A stretch of DNA of 50,726 nucleotides from Streptomyces sp. TRM64462 (GCF_013362995.1 NZ_JABWDV010000109.1:1-50726), one strand, 5' to 3'. Shown: positions 37,492-45,776, counted from the first letter of the stretch. Translations and numbers: made by a program. Notes: generated by a model not told the origin, from the sequence alone.

Positions 37492-37534
37492 GTCAGCCCG
37501 GTGTCAGTGGGGTGTCAGGCCGGCTGCCTAGCGT
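37492..37534 (+). promoter_or_regulatory. SARP-type promoter of the KAS III operon
   Basis: GTCAGCC (37492-37498), GTCAGTG (37503-37509) and GTCAGGC (37514-37520) at exact 11-bp period, then 8 bases, then TAGCGT (37529-37534) as the -10. The spacing is the same as at the mbtH and sbnB promoters. The KAS III ATG begins 8 bp after the -10 and has no Shine-Dalgarno sequence, so the mRNA is probably leaderless. Confidence 0.8.
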
Positions 37535-37541
37535 GCGGCGC

Positions 37542-38471
37542 ATGACCTCATTGGTGGCGGTGTCGAGTCATCTGCCGGAGACCGTGCCGGTGGACGCGTT
37601 GAAGGATGCGCTGGGTCTCAGCGACCAGCAGGTGAAGAGGTTCACCCGGCTGTACGGGCTGGACCGGATCTGCAAGGCACCCGAGCGGCCGGAGAGCGAG
37701 CTGCTGCTCGCCGCGGCCGGCAAGCTGGAGGGGCTGGCCGGGCAGGAGGACCGGGTCCGGTATGTGATCCGGGCCAAGGGGCTTCGCACCACCGCGCCTT
37801 ATCCCGTCAATCCGCTGCGGGACGTACGGGACGCGCTCGGGCTGCGGCATGCCCGGACGTTCGCCGTCGCCGATCACGGGTGCGCCACCGGGCTGCTGGC
37901 CCTGGATCTCGCGGGGACGCTGCTGGAGGCCGACGGCGACCCCGACGCGCTCGCGCTGATCCTCGCGGGCGACAAGACGCTCACGCCGTTCTCGCAGTGG
38001 GTCGCCGACGTGTCGATCATGAGCGAGGCCACCGCCGCCGTCCTCGTCGGCCCGGGCGGCGGCCGCGACCGGATGCTCGGCTACGCCGCCCGTATCCACG
38101 GCCGCGACGACGGGCTGATCGACCTCGTCGGCGACCTCGCCAAGGAGGCCGTCCGGATCTACCAGGACGCCCTGGAAGAGGTCGTCACCGCCGCGCTCGG
38201 TGAGGCCGGTATCGGCGTGGGCGATCTCGCGCTGGTGCTGCCGCACAACGTCAACCGCGTCTCCTGGACCGTCGCCGCGAAGAACCTCGGCATCCCGGCC
38301 GGCGCCATGTTCCTGGACAACATCGCGGCCACCGCCCACTGCTTCTGCGCCGACCCGTTCATCAACTACCGGTCGGTGCGCGACCTGGGGCTGCTCAAGC
38401 CGGGCGACCACTACCTGATGACCTCGGCCGGGCTCGGCCAGTCCTTCGCCGCCGCCGTCTTCCAGCACTAG
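37542..38471 (+). CDS. 3-oxoacyl-ACP synthase III (KAS III)-like enzyme
   Basis: A 309-aa thiolase-fold condensing enzyme with an intact triad: Cys in VADHGCATG (~113), His in LPHNVNRVSW (~241) and Asn in FLDNIAATAHC (~270). KAS III enzymes start chains by joining a starter acyl group to malonyl-ACP. The nucleophile motif GCATG differs from the ACSG of housekeeping FabH, pointing to an unusual starter. It heads an operon with an ATP-grasp ligase, a PLP decarboxylase and an ACP, so the starter is probably an ACP-bound, amino-acid-derived acyl group (inference). The ATG at 37542 sits right after the SARP-type promoter. Confidence 0.88.
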   Translation: MTSLVAVSSHLPETVPVDALKDALGLSDQQVKRFTRLYGLDRICKAPERPESELLLAAAGKLEGLAGQEDRVRYVIRAKGLRTTAPYPVNPLRDVRDALGLRHARTFAVADHGCATGLLALDLAGTLLEADGDPDALALILAGDKTLTPFSQWVADVSIMSEATAAVLVGPGGGRDRMLGYAARIHGRDDGLIDLVGDLAKEAVRIYQDALEEVVTAALGEAGIGVGDLALVLPHNVNRVSWTVAAKNLGIPAGAMFLDNIAATAHCFCADPFINYRSVRDLGLLKPGDHYLMTSAGLGQSFAAAVFQH

Positions 38472-38483
38472 GGAGGATCCCCC

Positions 38484-39872
38484 ATGGATGGCCCGCTCGC
38501 CGGCTTCGGCCGCCGGCTCAAGAGCGCCGTGACCGGCGCCGACGACACCCCCCTGGTGTTCCTGGGCAACTTCGAGGTGGAGGAGGTGTGGGCGCGCGGC
38601 GAGCACACGCTGCCGCGCTTCTCCGCCTCCTCCGGCAACGCCGTCGTCAACCGCATGGACGAGTTCGCGCTGCTGCTCGCCGGCGAGGGCGACCACGTCG
38701 TGCTCAAGACCGCGCCGGACCCCGCCTATCTGGAGTACCTCACCGAGCTGGGACTCGGGCTGCCCGACATTCACGTCGTGGCCGGGCAGGACTCCCAGCG
38801 CAAGGTCACCGAGGACGTTCTCGCCGACCCCGCTCTCCTCGACACCCTGCGTGCTCTCGCCGCCGACGGTGCCCGGCTCTCGCCGCACGGGGTGTCCGTA
38901 CTCGAAGAGGAGCTGTCCGCTCGTACGGGCATGCCGCTCGCCGCCCCGGGCGCCGCGCTCTGCAAGGACGTCAACAGCAAGATCTACAGCCGCCGGGTCG
39001 CGGACGAGCTGGGCGTGCGCCAGCCCGCCGGCTGGACCTGCGAGAGCGTCGACGAGCTGGCCGACGCCCTGGACCGGGCCCGTGAGCTGCTCGCCCAGGG
39101 GCGCCGTACGGTCGTGAAGGAGGCGTTCGGGGTCTCCGGCAAGGGCATCGTGGTGCTGGAGAGCGAGCGCTGGATGGACAGGGCGCTGCGCATGGTCCGG
39201 CAGCGCGTCGAGCGCTCGGGAGAGTCCCGTATCGCGTTCGTGGTCGAGGAGTGGGTTCCTCATCAGGGGGATCTCAACTACCAGTTCACCGTCTCCCGCG
39301 ACGGCTCCGTCCACTTCGACTTCGTCAAGCGCGCCGTCACCGAGGGCGGTGTCCACAAGGGCCACCGCTTCCCCGCGCACCTCTCCCCCGCCCAGGACGC
39401 GACGCTGCGCGAGACCGCCGAGCTGCTGGGCAAGCGGCTGGCCGCCGACGGCTACGCGGGCGTGGTCGGCGTCGACGCGCTGCTCGACGGGGACGACGCG
39501 GTGTGGCCGGTCATCGAGATCAACGCCCGCAACAACATGTCGACGTACCAGGTGCGGCTCCAGGAGAAGTTCGTCGGGCCGGGGCAGGTCGCTCTCGCCC
39601 GGCACTACCCGGTACGGCTCGACCGCCCACGCTCCTTCGGTGAGATCCGGGGCCTTCTCGGTGATCTCGTCTGTCCCGGAGCCGGCCGCTCCGGGCTGCT
39701 CGTGAACAACTTCGCGACCGTCAACGCGGGCGCCGAGGCCGCAGCGCCCGGTGAGCCGTTCGACGGGCGCCTCTACGGAATCGCGGTCGCCTCGTCGCCC
39801 GACGAGCTCACCGCACTCGACGAGGGCGTCACCGCCCGGCTGCTGGCAGGAGGAGTGGGCCATGCCCGTTGA
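38484..39872 (+). CDS. ATP-grasp ligase, probable amino acid:ACP ligase
   Basis: A 462-aa protein with the ATP-grasp fold: DVNSKIYSRRVADELGVRQP before the domain, TVVKEAFGVSGKGIVVLES as the ATP-binding Lys/Gly loop, FVVEEWVPHQGDLNYQF, then WPVIEINARNNMSTYQ with the metal-binding Glu/Asn pair. The neighbourhood (PLP decarboxylase overlapping by 11 bp, then an ACP) is like the butirosin genes btrJ-btrK-btrI, where BtrJ loads glutamate on an ACP. A similar role, loading an amino acid on the ACP at 41243, is proposed; the amino acid is unknown. The ATG at 38484 follows GGGAGGA. Confidence 0.85.
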   Translation: MDGPLAGFGRRLKSAVTGADDTPLVFLGNFEVEEVWARGEHTLPRFSASSGNAVVNRMDEFALLLAGEGDHVVLKTAPDPAYLEYLTELGLGLPDIHVVAGQDSQRKVTEDVLADPALLDTLRALAADGARLSPHGVSVLEEELSARTGMPLAAPGAALCKDVNSKIYSRRVADELGVRQPAGWTCESVDELADALDRARELLAQGRRTVVKEAFGVSGKGIVVLESERWMDRALRMVRQRVERSGESRIAFVVEEWVPHQGDLNYQFTVSRDGSVHFDFVKRAVTEGGVHKGHRFPAHLSPAQDATLRETAELLGKRLAADGYAGVVGVDALLDGDDAVWPVIEINARNNMSTYQVRLQEKFVGPGQVALARHYPVRLDRPRSFGEIRGLLGDLVCPGAGRSGLLVNNFATVNAGAEAAAPGEPFDGRLYGIAVASSPDELTALDEGVTARLLAGGVGHAR

Positions 39873-41166
39873 ACACACCGTGCAGGACATCGGGATCACC
39901 GAGCTGGCCGACCGGTTCGGGACCCCGCTGTACGTCTACGACGGCAACGGGCTGCGGGACCGGATCACCACCGTCCGGGAGCGGCTGCACCCGCGACTGG
40001 AGGTCTTCTTCTCGCTGAAGTCCAATCCGAACATCGCGGTGTGCGCGCTGCTGCACGCGCACGGCGCCCGCGCCGAGGTCTCGTCGATGACGGAGCTGGC
40101 CACCGCGCGCCGCGCCGGCGTCGCGCCGCACGACATCATCTTCCTGGGCCCCGGCAAGAGCCGCACCGAGCTGGCGGCCTGCCTGGACGAAGGCGTCGCG
40201 GTCATCATCTGCGAGTCGTTCGGCGAGCTGGAGCTGATCGACCGGCTGGCCCGCGAACGCTCGGTCACGGCCCGCGTCGCGCTGCGCGTCAACCCGGAGT
40301 TCGCCGTCAAGGGCTCGGGCCTGACGATGGGCGGCAAGCCGCGCCAGTTCGGCATCGACGAGGCGCAGCTCCGCGACCCGTCGGCGCGCGAGCTGCTCTG
40401 CGGCCTGACGAACGTCGCGGTCATGGGCGTGCAGGTGTACATGGGGACCCGCATCCTCAGCGAGGACGCCGTCGCCGAGAACACCCGGCGCATCCTGGAC
40501 CTGGCCGAGGGCCTGTCGGCGGAGCTGGACTTCCCGCTGGACCTGGTGGACGTCGGCGGCGGGCTCGGCGTCGCGTACTTCGAGAACGAGAAGGACCTGG
40601 ACTTCGACCGCCTCGCGGAGCTGGTCAACCCGCCGCTCGACGCGTTCGCGCGGCGGCACCCGGCGACCCGCATGGTGATGGAGCTGGGCCGGTACCTGAC
40701 CGCGCCGTTCGGTACGTACACGACCCGCGTCCGCTATGTGAAGACGTCCATGGGCGAGAACTTCGCCGTGGCGGACGGGGGAACCAACCACCACATGGCG
40801 GCCGTCGGCATCGGCTCGTTCGTCAAGCGGAACTTCCCGATGAAGGTCCTCAACCGGCTCGACGAGCCCGCCACCGGCGACTGGAACATCACGGGCCCGC
40901 TGTGCACCCCGAACGACACGCTCGGCAAGAAGGTGCCGCTGCCGGACGTCCGGCCCGGCGACCTGATCGGCGTGGAGTGCTCGGGCGCGTACGGGCCGAG
41001 CGCGTCGCCCGTGCTGTTCCTCAGCCACGGCCACCCGGCCGAGGTGCTCGTGCTCGACGGGGAGGCGCACCTGGTGCGCGACCGGGACCGCCCGGACGAC
41101 CTGCTGCGCAACCAGCGGCTGCCCGGGCCCGCCCTGCTGAACCGGACCGGCTCGGCCGCCGGCTGA
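39862..41166 (+). CDS. Type III PLP-dependent decarboxylase (BtrK-like)
   Basis: A 434-aa protein of the diaminopimelate/ornithine decarboxylase fold type III: PLYVYDGNGLRDR, PLP Lys in VFFSLKSNPNIAV (~53), VDVGGGLGVAYF for PLP phosphate, VMELGRYLTAPFG, and the active-site Cys in IGVECSGAYGPSASP. The region normally reading CESGD in DAP decarboxylase is LCTPNDTLGKK, as in enzymes that act on carrier-bound amino acids. The ATG at 39862 lies inside the end of the ATP-grasp gene and has GGAGGAG upstream, so the two are coupled. It probably decarboxylates an aminoacyl-ACP. Confidence 0.9.
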   Translation: MPVEHTVQDIGITELADRFGTPLYVYDGNGLRDRITTVRERLHPRLEVFFSLKSNPNIAVCALLHAHGARAEVSSMTELATARRAGVAPHDIIFLGPGKSRTELAACLDEGVAVIICESFGELELIDRLARERSVTARVALRVNPEFAVKGSGLTMGGKPRQFGIDEAQLRDPSARELLCGLTNVAVMGVQVYMGTRILSEDAVAENTRRILDLAEGLSAELDFPLDLVDVGGGLGVAYFENEKDLDFDRLAELVNPPLDAFARRHPATRMVMELGRYLTAPFGTYTTRVRYVKTSMGENFAVADGGTNHHMAAVGIGSFVKRNFPMKVLNRLDEPATGDWNITGPLCTPNDTLGKKVPLPDVRPGDLIGVECSGAYGPSASPVLFLSHGHPAEVLVLDGEAHLVRDRDRPDDLLRNQRLPGPALLNRTGSAAG

Positions 41167-41242
41167 CTCCGTCCGCCCTCCGGGCCGCCGCCCCGCCTCA
41201 GATTCCGTGTACCGATCCGTGTATCGAAAGGACCGTTGTGCC

Positions 41243-41527
41243 ATGACTGACACCGCCTCCCTCGCGCAGGACACCGCCGGCCGTACGAAGGTCGTGGCGG
41301 CCATCTCGTCCTCGCTGGCCGAGGTGCTCGGCCACGAGCTGCCGGAGCTGACCGAGGACTCCCGGCTGTTCGACCAGGTCGGCCTCGACTCCAGCGGCGT
41401 GTTCGAGCTGCTGATGGGTCTTGAGGACGCGCTCGGCATCGAACTGGACACCGACCAGCTGGAGATGAGCCACTTCGAGTCGGTGCGCTCCCTCGCCGAC
41501 TTCCTGCTCGCCGAGATGGGCGGCTGA
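41243..41527 (+). CDS. Discrete acyl carrier protein
   Basis: A 94-aa carrier protein. The phosphopantetheine Ser is in DQVGLDSSGVFELLMGLE (second helix). A typical acidic four-helix pattern follows (FESVRSLADFLLAEMGG). It comes after the ATP-grasp and decarboxylase genes, so it probably holds the amino-acid-derived acyl group during ligation and decarboxylation. The ATG at 41243 follows an AAAGGA. It is followed 2 bp later by the KAS III-like gene, so the two are cotranscribed. It could also serve as ACP of the chain-extending enzymes. Confidence 0.92.
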   Translation: MTDTASLAQDTAGRTKVVAAISSSLAEVLGHELPELTEDSRLFDQVGLDSSGVFELLMGLEDALGIELDTDQLEMSHFESVRSLADFLLAEMGG

Positions 41528-41529
41528 CC

Positions 41530-42507
41530 GTGTACCGCACATCGGCGGCGCCCGCGGCGCGCGTCCCCCGGGCCGCGCCCGCGCTGCGCCTGGAGCGGGT
41601 GGTGCACCGGGTGTTCCCGGCCGGTACGAGCCGGATCGACGACGCGTTCTCCGTACGGCACTTCACGGACATCGCCGGGGAGTACGGGCGCGCGTACCGG
41701 CCCGATCTGGCGGCGGCGGGCGCGGGCAACACGTTCGCGTCGATGGCGCGGGCGCTGGTGGAGTCGCTGGGCCCGGACGCGGCGGAGGTGGGCGTGGCGG
41801 TGGTCGCGCACGCCGCGCCGGACCTGGACTGCCGGTACGCGGCGACCACCTACCTGTCGGAGGCGTGGCCGCACGGCCCGCTCGCGTTCGGGCTGTCGGA
41901 GCAGGGCGGGGCGACGCCGTTCACGGCGCTGCGCGTGGCGACCGAGTACGTACGGCGGCACGGGCTGCGGCAGGCGCTGGTCCTGATCCTGGACCAGGGG
42001 ACGCTCCCGTACGACACGGAGGGCGCCGTACCGGCCGGTGACGCGGGTGTGGCGCTGCTCCTGTCGGCGGACGAGGCGCCGGGGGTGCGGCCGCGGGTGC
42101 GGCAGCTGCCCGGGGTCGCGCCGGGCGAGGTGCGGGACCTGCTGGCGGAGGAGCTGCGCCCGTACGGCGGGGACGTGACGGTGGTGGCGGGCGCCGGGAT
42201 CGAGCCGGGGCGCGATCTGCCGGCGGGTCTGGCGGAGGTGCGGGAGACCGGCAAAGGCTTCCCGTGCACGGCCTTGTGGGCGCACCTGGCGGGCGAAGGC
42301 CCGGCGGGGCTGCCTGCGCGGCTCACGGCCGGGCGGCCGGCCGGCGAAGGCCCGGCGGGCGAACCGGCCGGGCTGTCGGCCGGGCTTCCGGCGGGGCGGC
42401 CCCTCGTGCTGGCCGAGTACGACCCGGTGGGCGCCGACTTCGGGGTGTGCGTGGTGGAGCCCGAGGCCGCGCCGGTGCCCCTCCAGGGCTGGGAGGCCGT
42501 GCGGTGA
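41530..42507 (+). CDS. KAS III-like protein lacking the catalytic Cys
   Basis: A 325-aa protein with a thiolase-type N-terminal half: RHFTDIAGEYGRAY, EVGVAVVAHAAPDLDC, FGLSEQGGATPFTALRVA, then LVLILDQGTLPYDTEGA. The segment SEQGGATP lines up with ADHGCATG of the KAS III at 37542, with Gly in place of the nucleophilic Cys. The His and Asn motifs are also absent. It is therefore probably not a condensing enzyme itself; it may be a dimer partner, as chain length factors are for KS. A Gly/Pro/Ala-rich repeat (~255-295) precedes the end. The GTG at 41530 is 2 bp after the ACP stop. Confidence 0.78.
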   Translation: MYRTSAAPAARVPRAAPALRLERVVHRVFPAGTSRIDDAFSVRHFTDIAGEYGRAYRPDLAAAGAGNTFASMARALVESLGPDAAEVGVAVVAHAAPDLDCRYAATTYLSEAWPHGPLAFGLSEQGGATPFTALRVATEYVRRHGLRQALVLILDQGTLPYDTEGAVPAGDAGVALLLSADEAPGVRPRVRQLPGVAPGEVRDLLAEELRPYGGDVTVVAGAGIEPGRDLPAGLAEVRETGKGFPCTALWAHLAGEGPAGLPARLTAGRPAGEGPAGEPAGLSAGLPAGRPLVLAEYDPVGADFGVCVVEPEAAPVPLQGWEAVR

Positions 42508-43223
42508 GCCGGGCCTGGGAGGAGTACCACCGGATCGCGCGCGACGAGGGGCTGGCTCCCGCGCTGGACGCGCTGTGCGAGGACATGCTGCCGGGGCTGC
42601 TGCCGTGCGGGCCGCACGGGCACGCCGTGGTGACGCCGCGGACGCTGCTGAAGGCCGGGCGCGCCTGGTGCGCGGGCCGGCCCGCCGAGCTGCCGCCGGG
42701 CGGGCCCGAGGTGCTGGGCTCGGCCGAGCTGCCGGGCGGCGAGGTGGTGATGGTCCGCCAGGAGATCGCGGCAACGGCCGAATACGGGCCGCCCGACCGG
42801 CGGGCCGGCTGGTCGCTGGGCCTGGTGTGGCTGCGGCTCGGGTTGTCGGAGGCGCTCCGCGAGGCGGTGGTGGCGCATCTCGGGAGCCGTACGGCAGGGC
42901 CCGAGGGAACACCGCTGTTGCAGCAGCAACTGGTGAAGGTGGCCGTGGCGGACGCGCTCGTGGAGCATCTGGAGGTCCGTGCGGTGCTCACGGGCGTACC
43001 GGAGGGGCAACTGTCCCCTGCCGCCCTGGAGGATCTCCAGCGGCGGCTGACGGACGCCGACCGCGGGCAGGTCAGGCTGCTGGGCGCGAGTGGATATCTG
43101 GCGGACGGTCCCGGCCAGGTGGCGTATGTCTCGGAGGTGCTGGCCGAGGCGTACGCAATGGCCCCGAAGAAGGAGGAGACCGCGGCGGCACAAGCCGGCG
43201 TGGCCGGAGGGAGATGCTGGTAG
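42504..43223 (+). CDS. Acyl-CoA dehydrogenase C-terminal-domain-like protein
   Basis: A 239-aa, mostly helical protein. Its second half resembles the C-terminal helical domain of acyl-CoA dehydrogenases: WSLGLVWLRLGLSEALREAV, TPLLQQQLVKVAVADALVEH, then RLLGASGYLADGPGQVAYVS (compare the LGGxGY...ExP motif). No full FAD-binding middle domain is seen. It may pair with the complete dehydrogenase at 46750 or act as a structural subunit. The GTG at 42504 overlaps the previous stop (GTGA). It is the last gene of the KAS III operon and is followed by a strong terminator. Confidence 0.65.
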   Translation: MSRAWEEYHRIARDEGLAPALDALCEDMLPGLLPCGPHGHAVVTPRTLLKAGRAWCAGRPAELPPGGPEVLGSAELPGGEVVMVRQEIAATAEYGPPDRRAGWSLGLVWLRLGLSEALREAVVAHLGSRTAGPEGTPLLQQQLVKVAVADALVEHLEVRAVLTGVPEGQLSPAALEDLQRRLTDADRGQVRLLGASGYLADGPGQVAYVSEVLAEAYAMAPKKEETAAAQAGVAGGRCW

Positions 43224-43242
43224 GCACCGGTACGGGTACGTC

Positions 43243-43280
43243 GGGCCGGGGTGCGTGGGTCGCACTCCGGCCCTTTTCTT
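43243..43280 (+). terminator. Rho-independent terminator of the KAS III operon
   Basis: A 13-bp stem (GGGCCGGGGTGCG at 43243-43255 with CGCACTCCGGCCC at 43261-43273, one wobble) with a 5-nt loop and then TTTTCTT. It lies 20 bp after the stop at 43223 and is the best terminator in the window. Confidence 0.9.
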
Positions 43281-43363
43281 CGCCCGCTCACCGGAGCGAA
43301 CACTTCCGGACAGCTTTGACCGATCCCCTACCTACAGTTGACGGCCCGACAAGTCACCTGTCA

Positions 43364-43385
43364 GCTTTGACTTACACATCAAAGC
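43364..43385 (+). promoter_or_regulatory. Inverted repeat upstream of the MMPL exporter gene
   Basis: GCTTTGA (43364-43370) and TCAAAGC (43379-43385) form a perfect 7-bp inverted repeat with an 8-bp spacer. The 10-mer CAGCTTTGAC containing the left arm also occurs at 43311-43320. It is a candidate operator, for example of a TetR-type regulator, in the AT-richer gap before the ATG at 43428. The SARP-type triple heptamer is not present here. Confidence 0.5.
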
Positions 43386-43427
43386 GCGGGTTGTCATAGC
43401 CCCGAACCCGGAGATGGGGAGTCTGCG

Positions 43428-45692
43428 ATGGAACAGCGGTTAACGGTCCGGATGGCCACATGGAGCGCCCGTCACCCCTGGCGGGCGCTGGCCGGCTGGC
43501 TGGTGCTCGTGGTCGTGTGCCTGGCCCTCGGATCCCTGGCCGGGACCCGGGTGGCCGACAGCGTCGACTACCGGGTCGGCGAGGCCGGCCGCGCCGAGGA
43601 GATCGCCGAAGCGGGCGGCATCCTCGACCCGTTGCAGGAGAAGGTCCTGATCACGCCCCGCGCCGGCGAGAAGCTGGATCGCGAGGCCGCCACCGCCGCC
43701 GCGCAGGACGTGGTCCGCCGGATGACCGGCGCCCCCTCGGTCGCCGAGGTCGGCAGCCCGGTGTGGGCGCCCAGCGGGCAGGCCGTCCTCGTACCGCTCA
43801 TCACCAAGGGCAAGGACGCCGAGGTCTCCGCCGACATCCCGGCCCTCCTGGAGCGCACCGCCGCGGTCCAGGAGAGCCACCCGGGCCTGAAGGTGGCGCA
43901 GACCGGCCACTTCTCGATGGGCCAGGGCGTCTCCGCGAACATGGGCGAGGACCTCGCCACCGCCGAGCGGATCACGCTGCCGCTCACCCTGCTGATCCTG
44001 ATGGTGGTGTTCGGCGCGGTCGTCGCGGCCGGTGTCCCGGTGCTCCTCGCCCTGTCGGCGGTCGCCGCCGCGATGGGCCTGTCGCAGCTCTTCTCGCACG
44101 TCTTCCCGAGCGTCGGCGCCAACAACAGCCTGATCCTGCTGATGGGCATGGCCGTCGGCGTCGACTACTCGCTGCTGTTCATCAAGCGGGTACGCGAGGA
44201 GCGCGCCCGCTCCGGCGGCCGCCTCGACCAGGAGTCCGCCGTCCGGATCGCCGCCGCCACCGCCGGCCGCACGGTCGTCATCTCCGGGTGCGCCGTGATG
44301 GTGTCGCTCGCCGCCCTGTTCGTCGTCGGTGACGTCGTCTTCTCGTCGCTCGCCGTCAGCTCCATCACCGTCGTCGCGATCGTCGTCGGCGCCGCCCTGA
44401 CCGTGCTGCCCGCGCTGCTCGTCAAGCTGGGCCGCGCCCTGGACCGCCCCCGCCTCCCGCTGCTCGGCCGGCTCGCCGACCGCGCCGCGCACTCCGCGCA
44501 CTCCGCCGCACCCGGCTCCCCCGGCTCCCCCGGCTCCCCCGGCCGTACGTGGGAGCGGCTGCTCGCCCCGGTGCTGCGCCGCCCGGTCGCCGCGCTCGTC
44601 GCCGGACTGGCCCTCGTCGGCGCCCTGTCGCTGCCCGCGCTCGGCATCGAACTGTCCTCCACCGAGGTCAGCACCCTGCCGAAGGTCGCCGCCGTCCAGG
44701 CCCGCGACCGGGTGGTGGAGGAGTTCCCGTCCGAGCGCGCCGCGTACCTGGTGGCCGTCCGCACCGACGAGGCGCACCGCGCCGAACTGCCGCAGGCCAT
44801 GCGGGACCTGGTGAAGGCCGCCGGTGAGCAGCCGCTGCTGCGCGCCGCCGACGGCGGGGCCGACGCCGCCCGCATCCGCACGTCCGACGACGGGCTGACC
44901 GGCACGGTCCTGCTGCACGCCCCGCACCAGATCGACTCCGGGGAGGCGCAGGACGCGCTGCGGCTGCTGCGTGGCGAGCTGGTGCCGGAAACGGTCGGCA
45001 AGCTGGCCGGCACCGAGGCGGCCGTCTCCGGTGACGTCGCCCGCAACGCCGACGTACTCGACCACCAGATGTCGGCCCTGCCCTGGGTGATCGGCGCGGT
45101 CCTCGCGCTCAGCCTGACCGTGATGCTGGTGGCGTTCCGCTCCGTACCGGTCGCCATCGTCTCCACCGTCCTGAACGTGGCGTCGGCCGGCGGCGCGCTC
45201 GGCCTGCTCGTGCTGGTCTTCCAGTCCGACTGGGTGCAGCGCCAGCTCGACTACGACACCGACGGGTTCATCGTGTCGCGTGTGCCGCTGTTCCTCTTCG
45301 TGATCCTCTTCGGCCTGTCCACCGACTACAACGTGTTCATGGTCAGCCGCATCAAGGAGGCCGTGCAGCAGGGCCGTTCGACGACGGAGGCGGTCCTGGA
45401 GGGCATCACCCGCTCGGCGGGCGTGGTCACCGGCGGCGCCGTGGTGATGGTGTCGGTCTTCGTCAGCTTCATGTTCACGGACCTGCTGGAGATGAAGCAG
45501 CTCGGCTTCGGGCTCTGCGTCGCCGTCATCCTGGACGTCGTGGTCATCCGCATCGTGATCCTGCCGGCCGCGCTGAAGCTGCTGACCCCGGTCCTGTGGT
45601 GGCCGTCCCGCCCCGCGGCGCGGGCGGCCGGCGGCGACCGGCACGGCGCGGACTCCCCGTACCGCGTCCCGGCCACCCAGCCGGTCCCCTGA
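43428..45692 (+). CDS. MMPL-family (RND-type) exporter
   Basis: A 754-aa membrane protein with about twelve transmembrane segments in two halves, each starting with one segment and a large outer domain. Motifs: WSARHPWRALAGWLVLVVVC at the N-terminus, NNSLILLMGMAVGVDYSLLF in TM4 with the ion-coupling Asp/Tyr, and FVILFGLSTDYNVFMVSRIK in the second half. MMPL proteins in mycobacteria and Streptomyces export lipids and lipopeptides using proton flow. A short 9-bp tandem repeat (44514-44540, PGSPGSPGS) lies in the central loop. It probably exports the cluster product together with the ABC transporter. The ATG at 43428 is used. Confidence 0.93.
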   Translation: MEQRLTVRMATWSARHPWRALAGWLVLVVVCLALGSLAGTRVADSVDYRVGEAGRAEEIAEAGGILDPLQEKVLITPRAGEKLDREAATAAAQDVVRRMTGAPSVAEVGSPVWAPSGQAVLVPLITKGKDAEVSADIPALLERTAAVQESHPGLKVAQTGHFSMGQGVSANMGEDLATAERITLPLTLLILMVVFGAVVAAGVPVLLALSAVAAAMGLSQLFSHVFPSVGANNSLILLMGMAVGVDYSLLFIKRVREERARSGGRLDQESAVRIAAATAGRTVVISGCAVMVSLAALFVVGDVVFSSLAVSSITVVAIVVGAALTVLPALLVKLGRALDRPRLPLLGRLADRAAHSAHSAAPGSPGSPGSPGRTWERLLAPVLRRPVAALVAGLALVGALSLPALGIELSSTEVSTLPKVAAVQARDRVVEEFPSERAAYLVAVRTDEAHRAELPQAMRDLVKAAGEQPLLRAADGGADAARIRTSDDGLTGTVLLHAPHQIDSGEAQDALRLLRGELVPETVGKLAGTEAAVSGDVARNADVLDHQMSALPWVIGAVLALSLTVMLVAFRSVPVAIVSTVLNVASAGGALGLLVLVFQSDWVQRQLDYDTDGFIVSRVPLFLFVILFGLSTDYNVFMVSRIKEAVQQGRSTTEAVLEGITRSAGVVTGGAVVMVSVFVSFMFTDLLEMKQLGFGLCVAVILDVVVIRIVILPAALKLLTPVLWWPSRPAARAAGGDRHGADSPYRVPATQPVP

Positions 45693-45776
45693 CCGCGACG
45701 GCACCCCCCAGAGCCGTACGCACCGGCCCGGAGCCGCACGCACCACGCACGACCCACAGCCGTACCGCACCACCCC

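Noticed and set aside
43338..43380. Possible SARP site upstream of the MMPL gene
   Set aside because: Single GTCAG and GTCAC copies are present but not at 11-bp period, and no NAGCRT hexamer lies 8 bp downstream.
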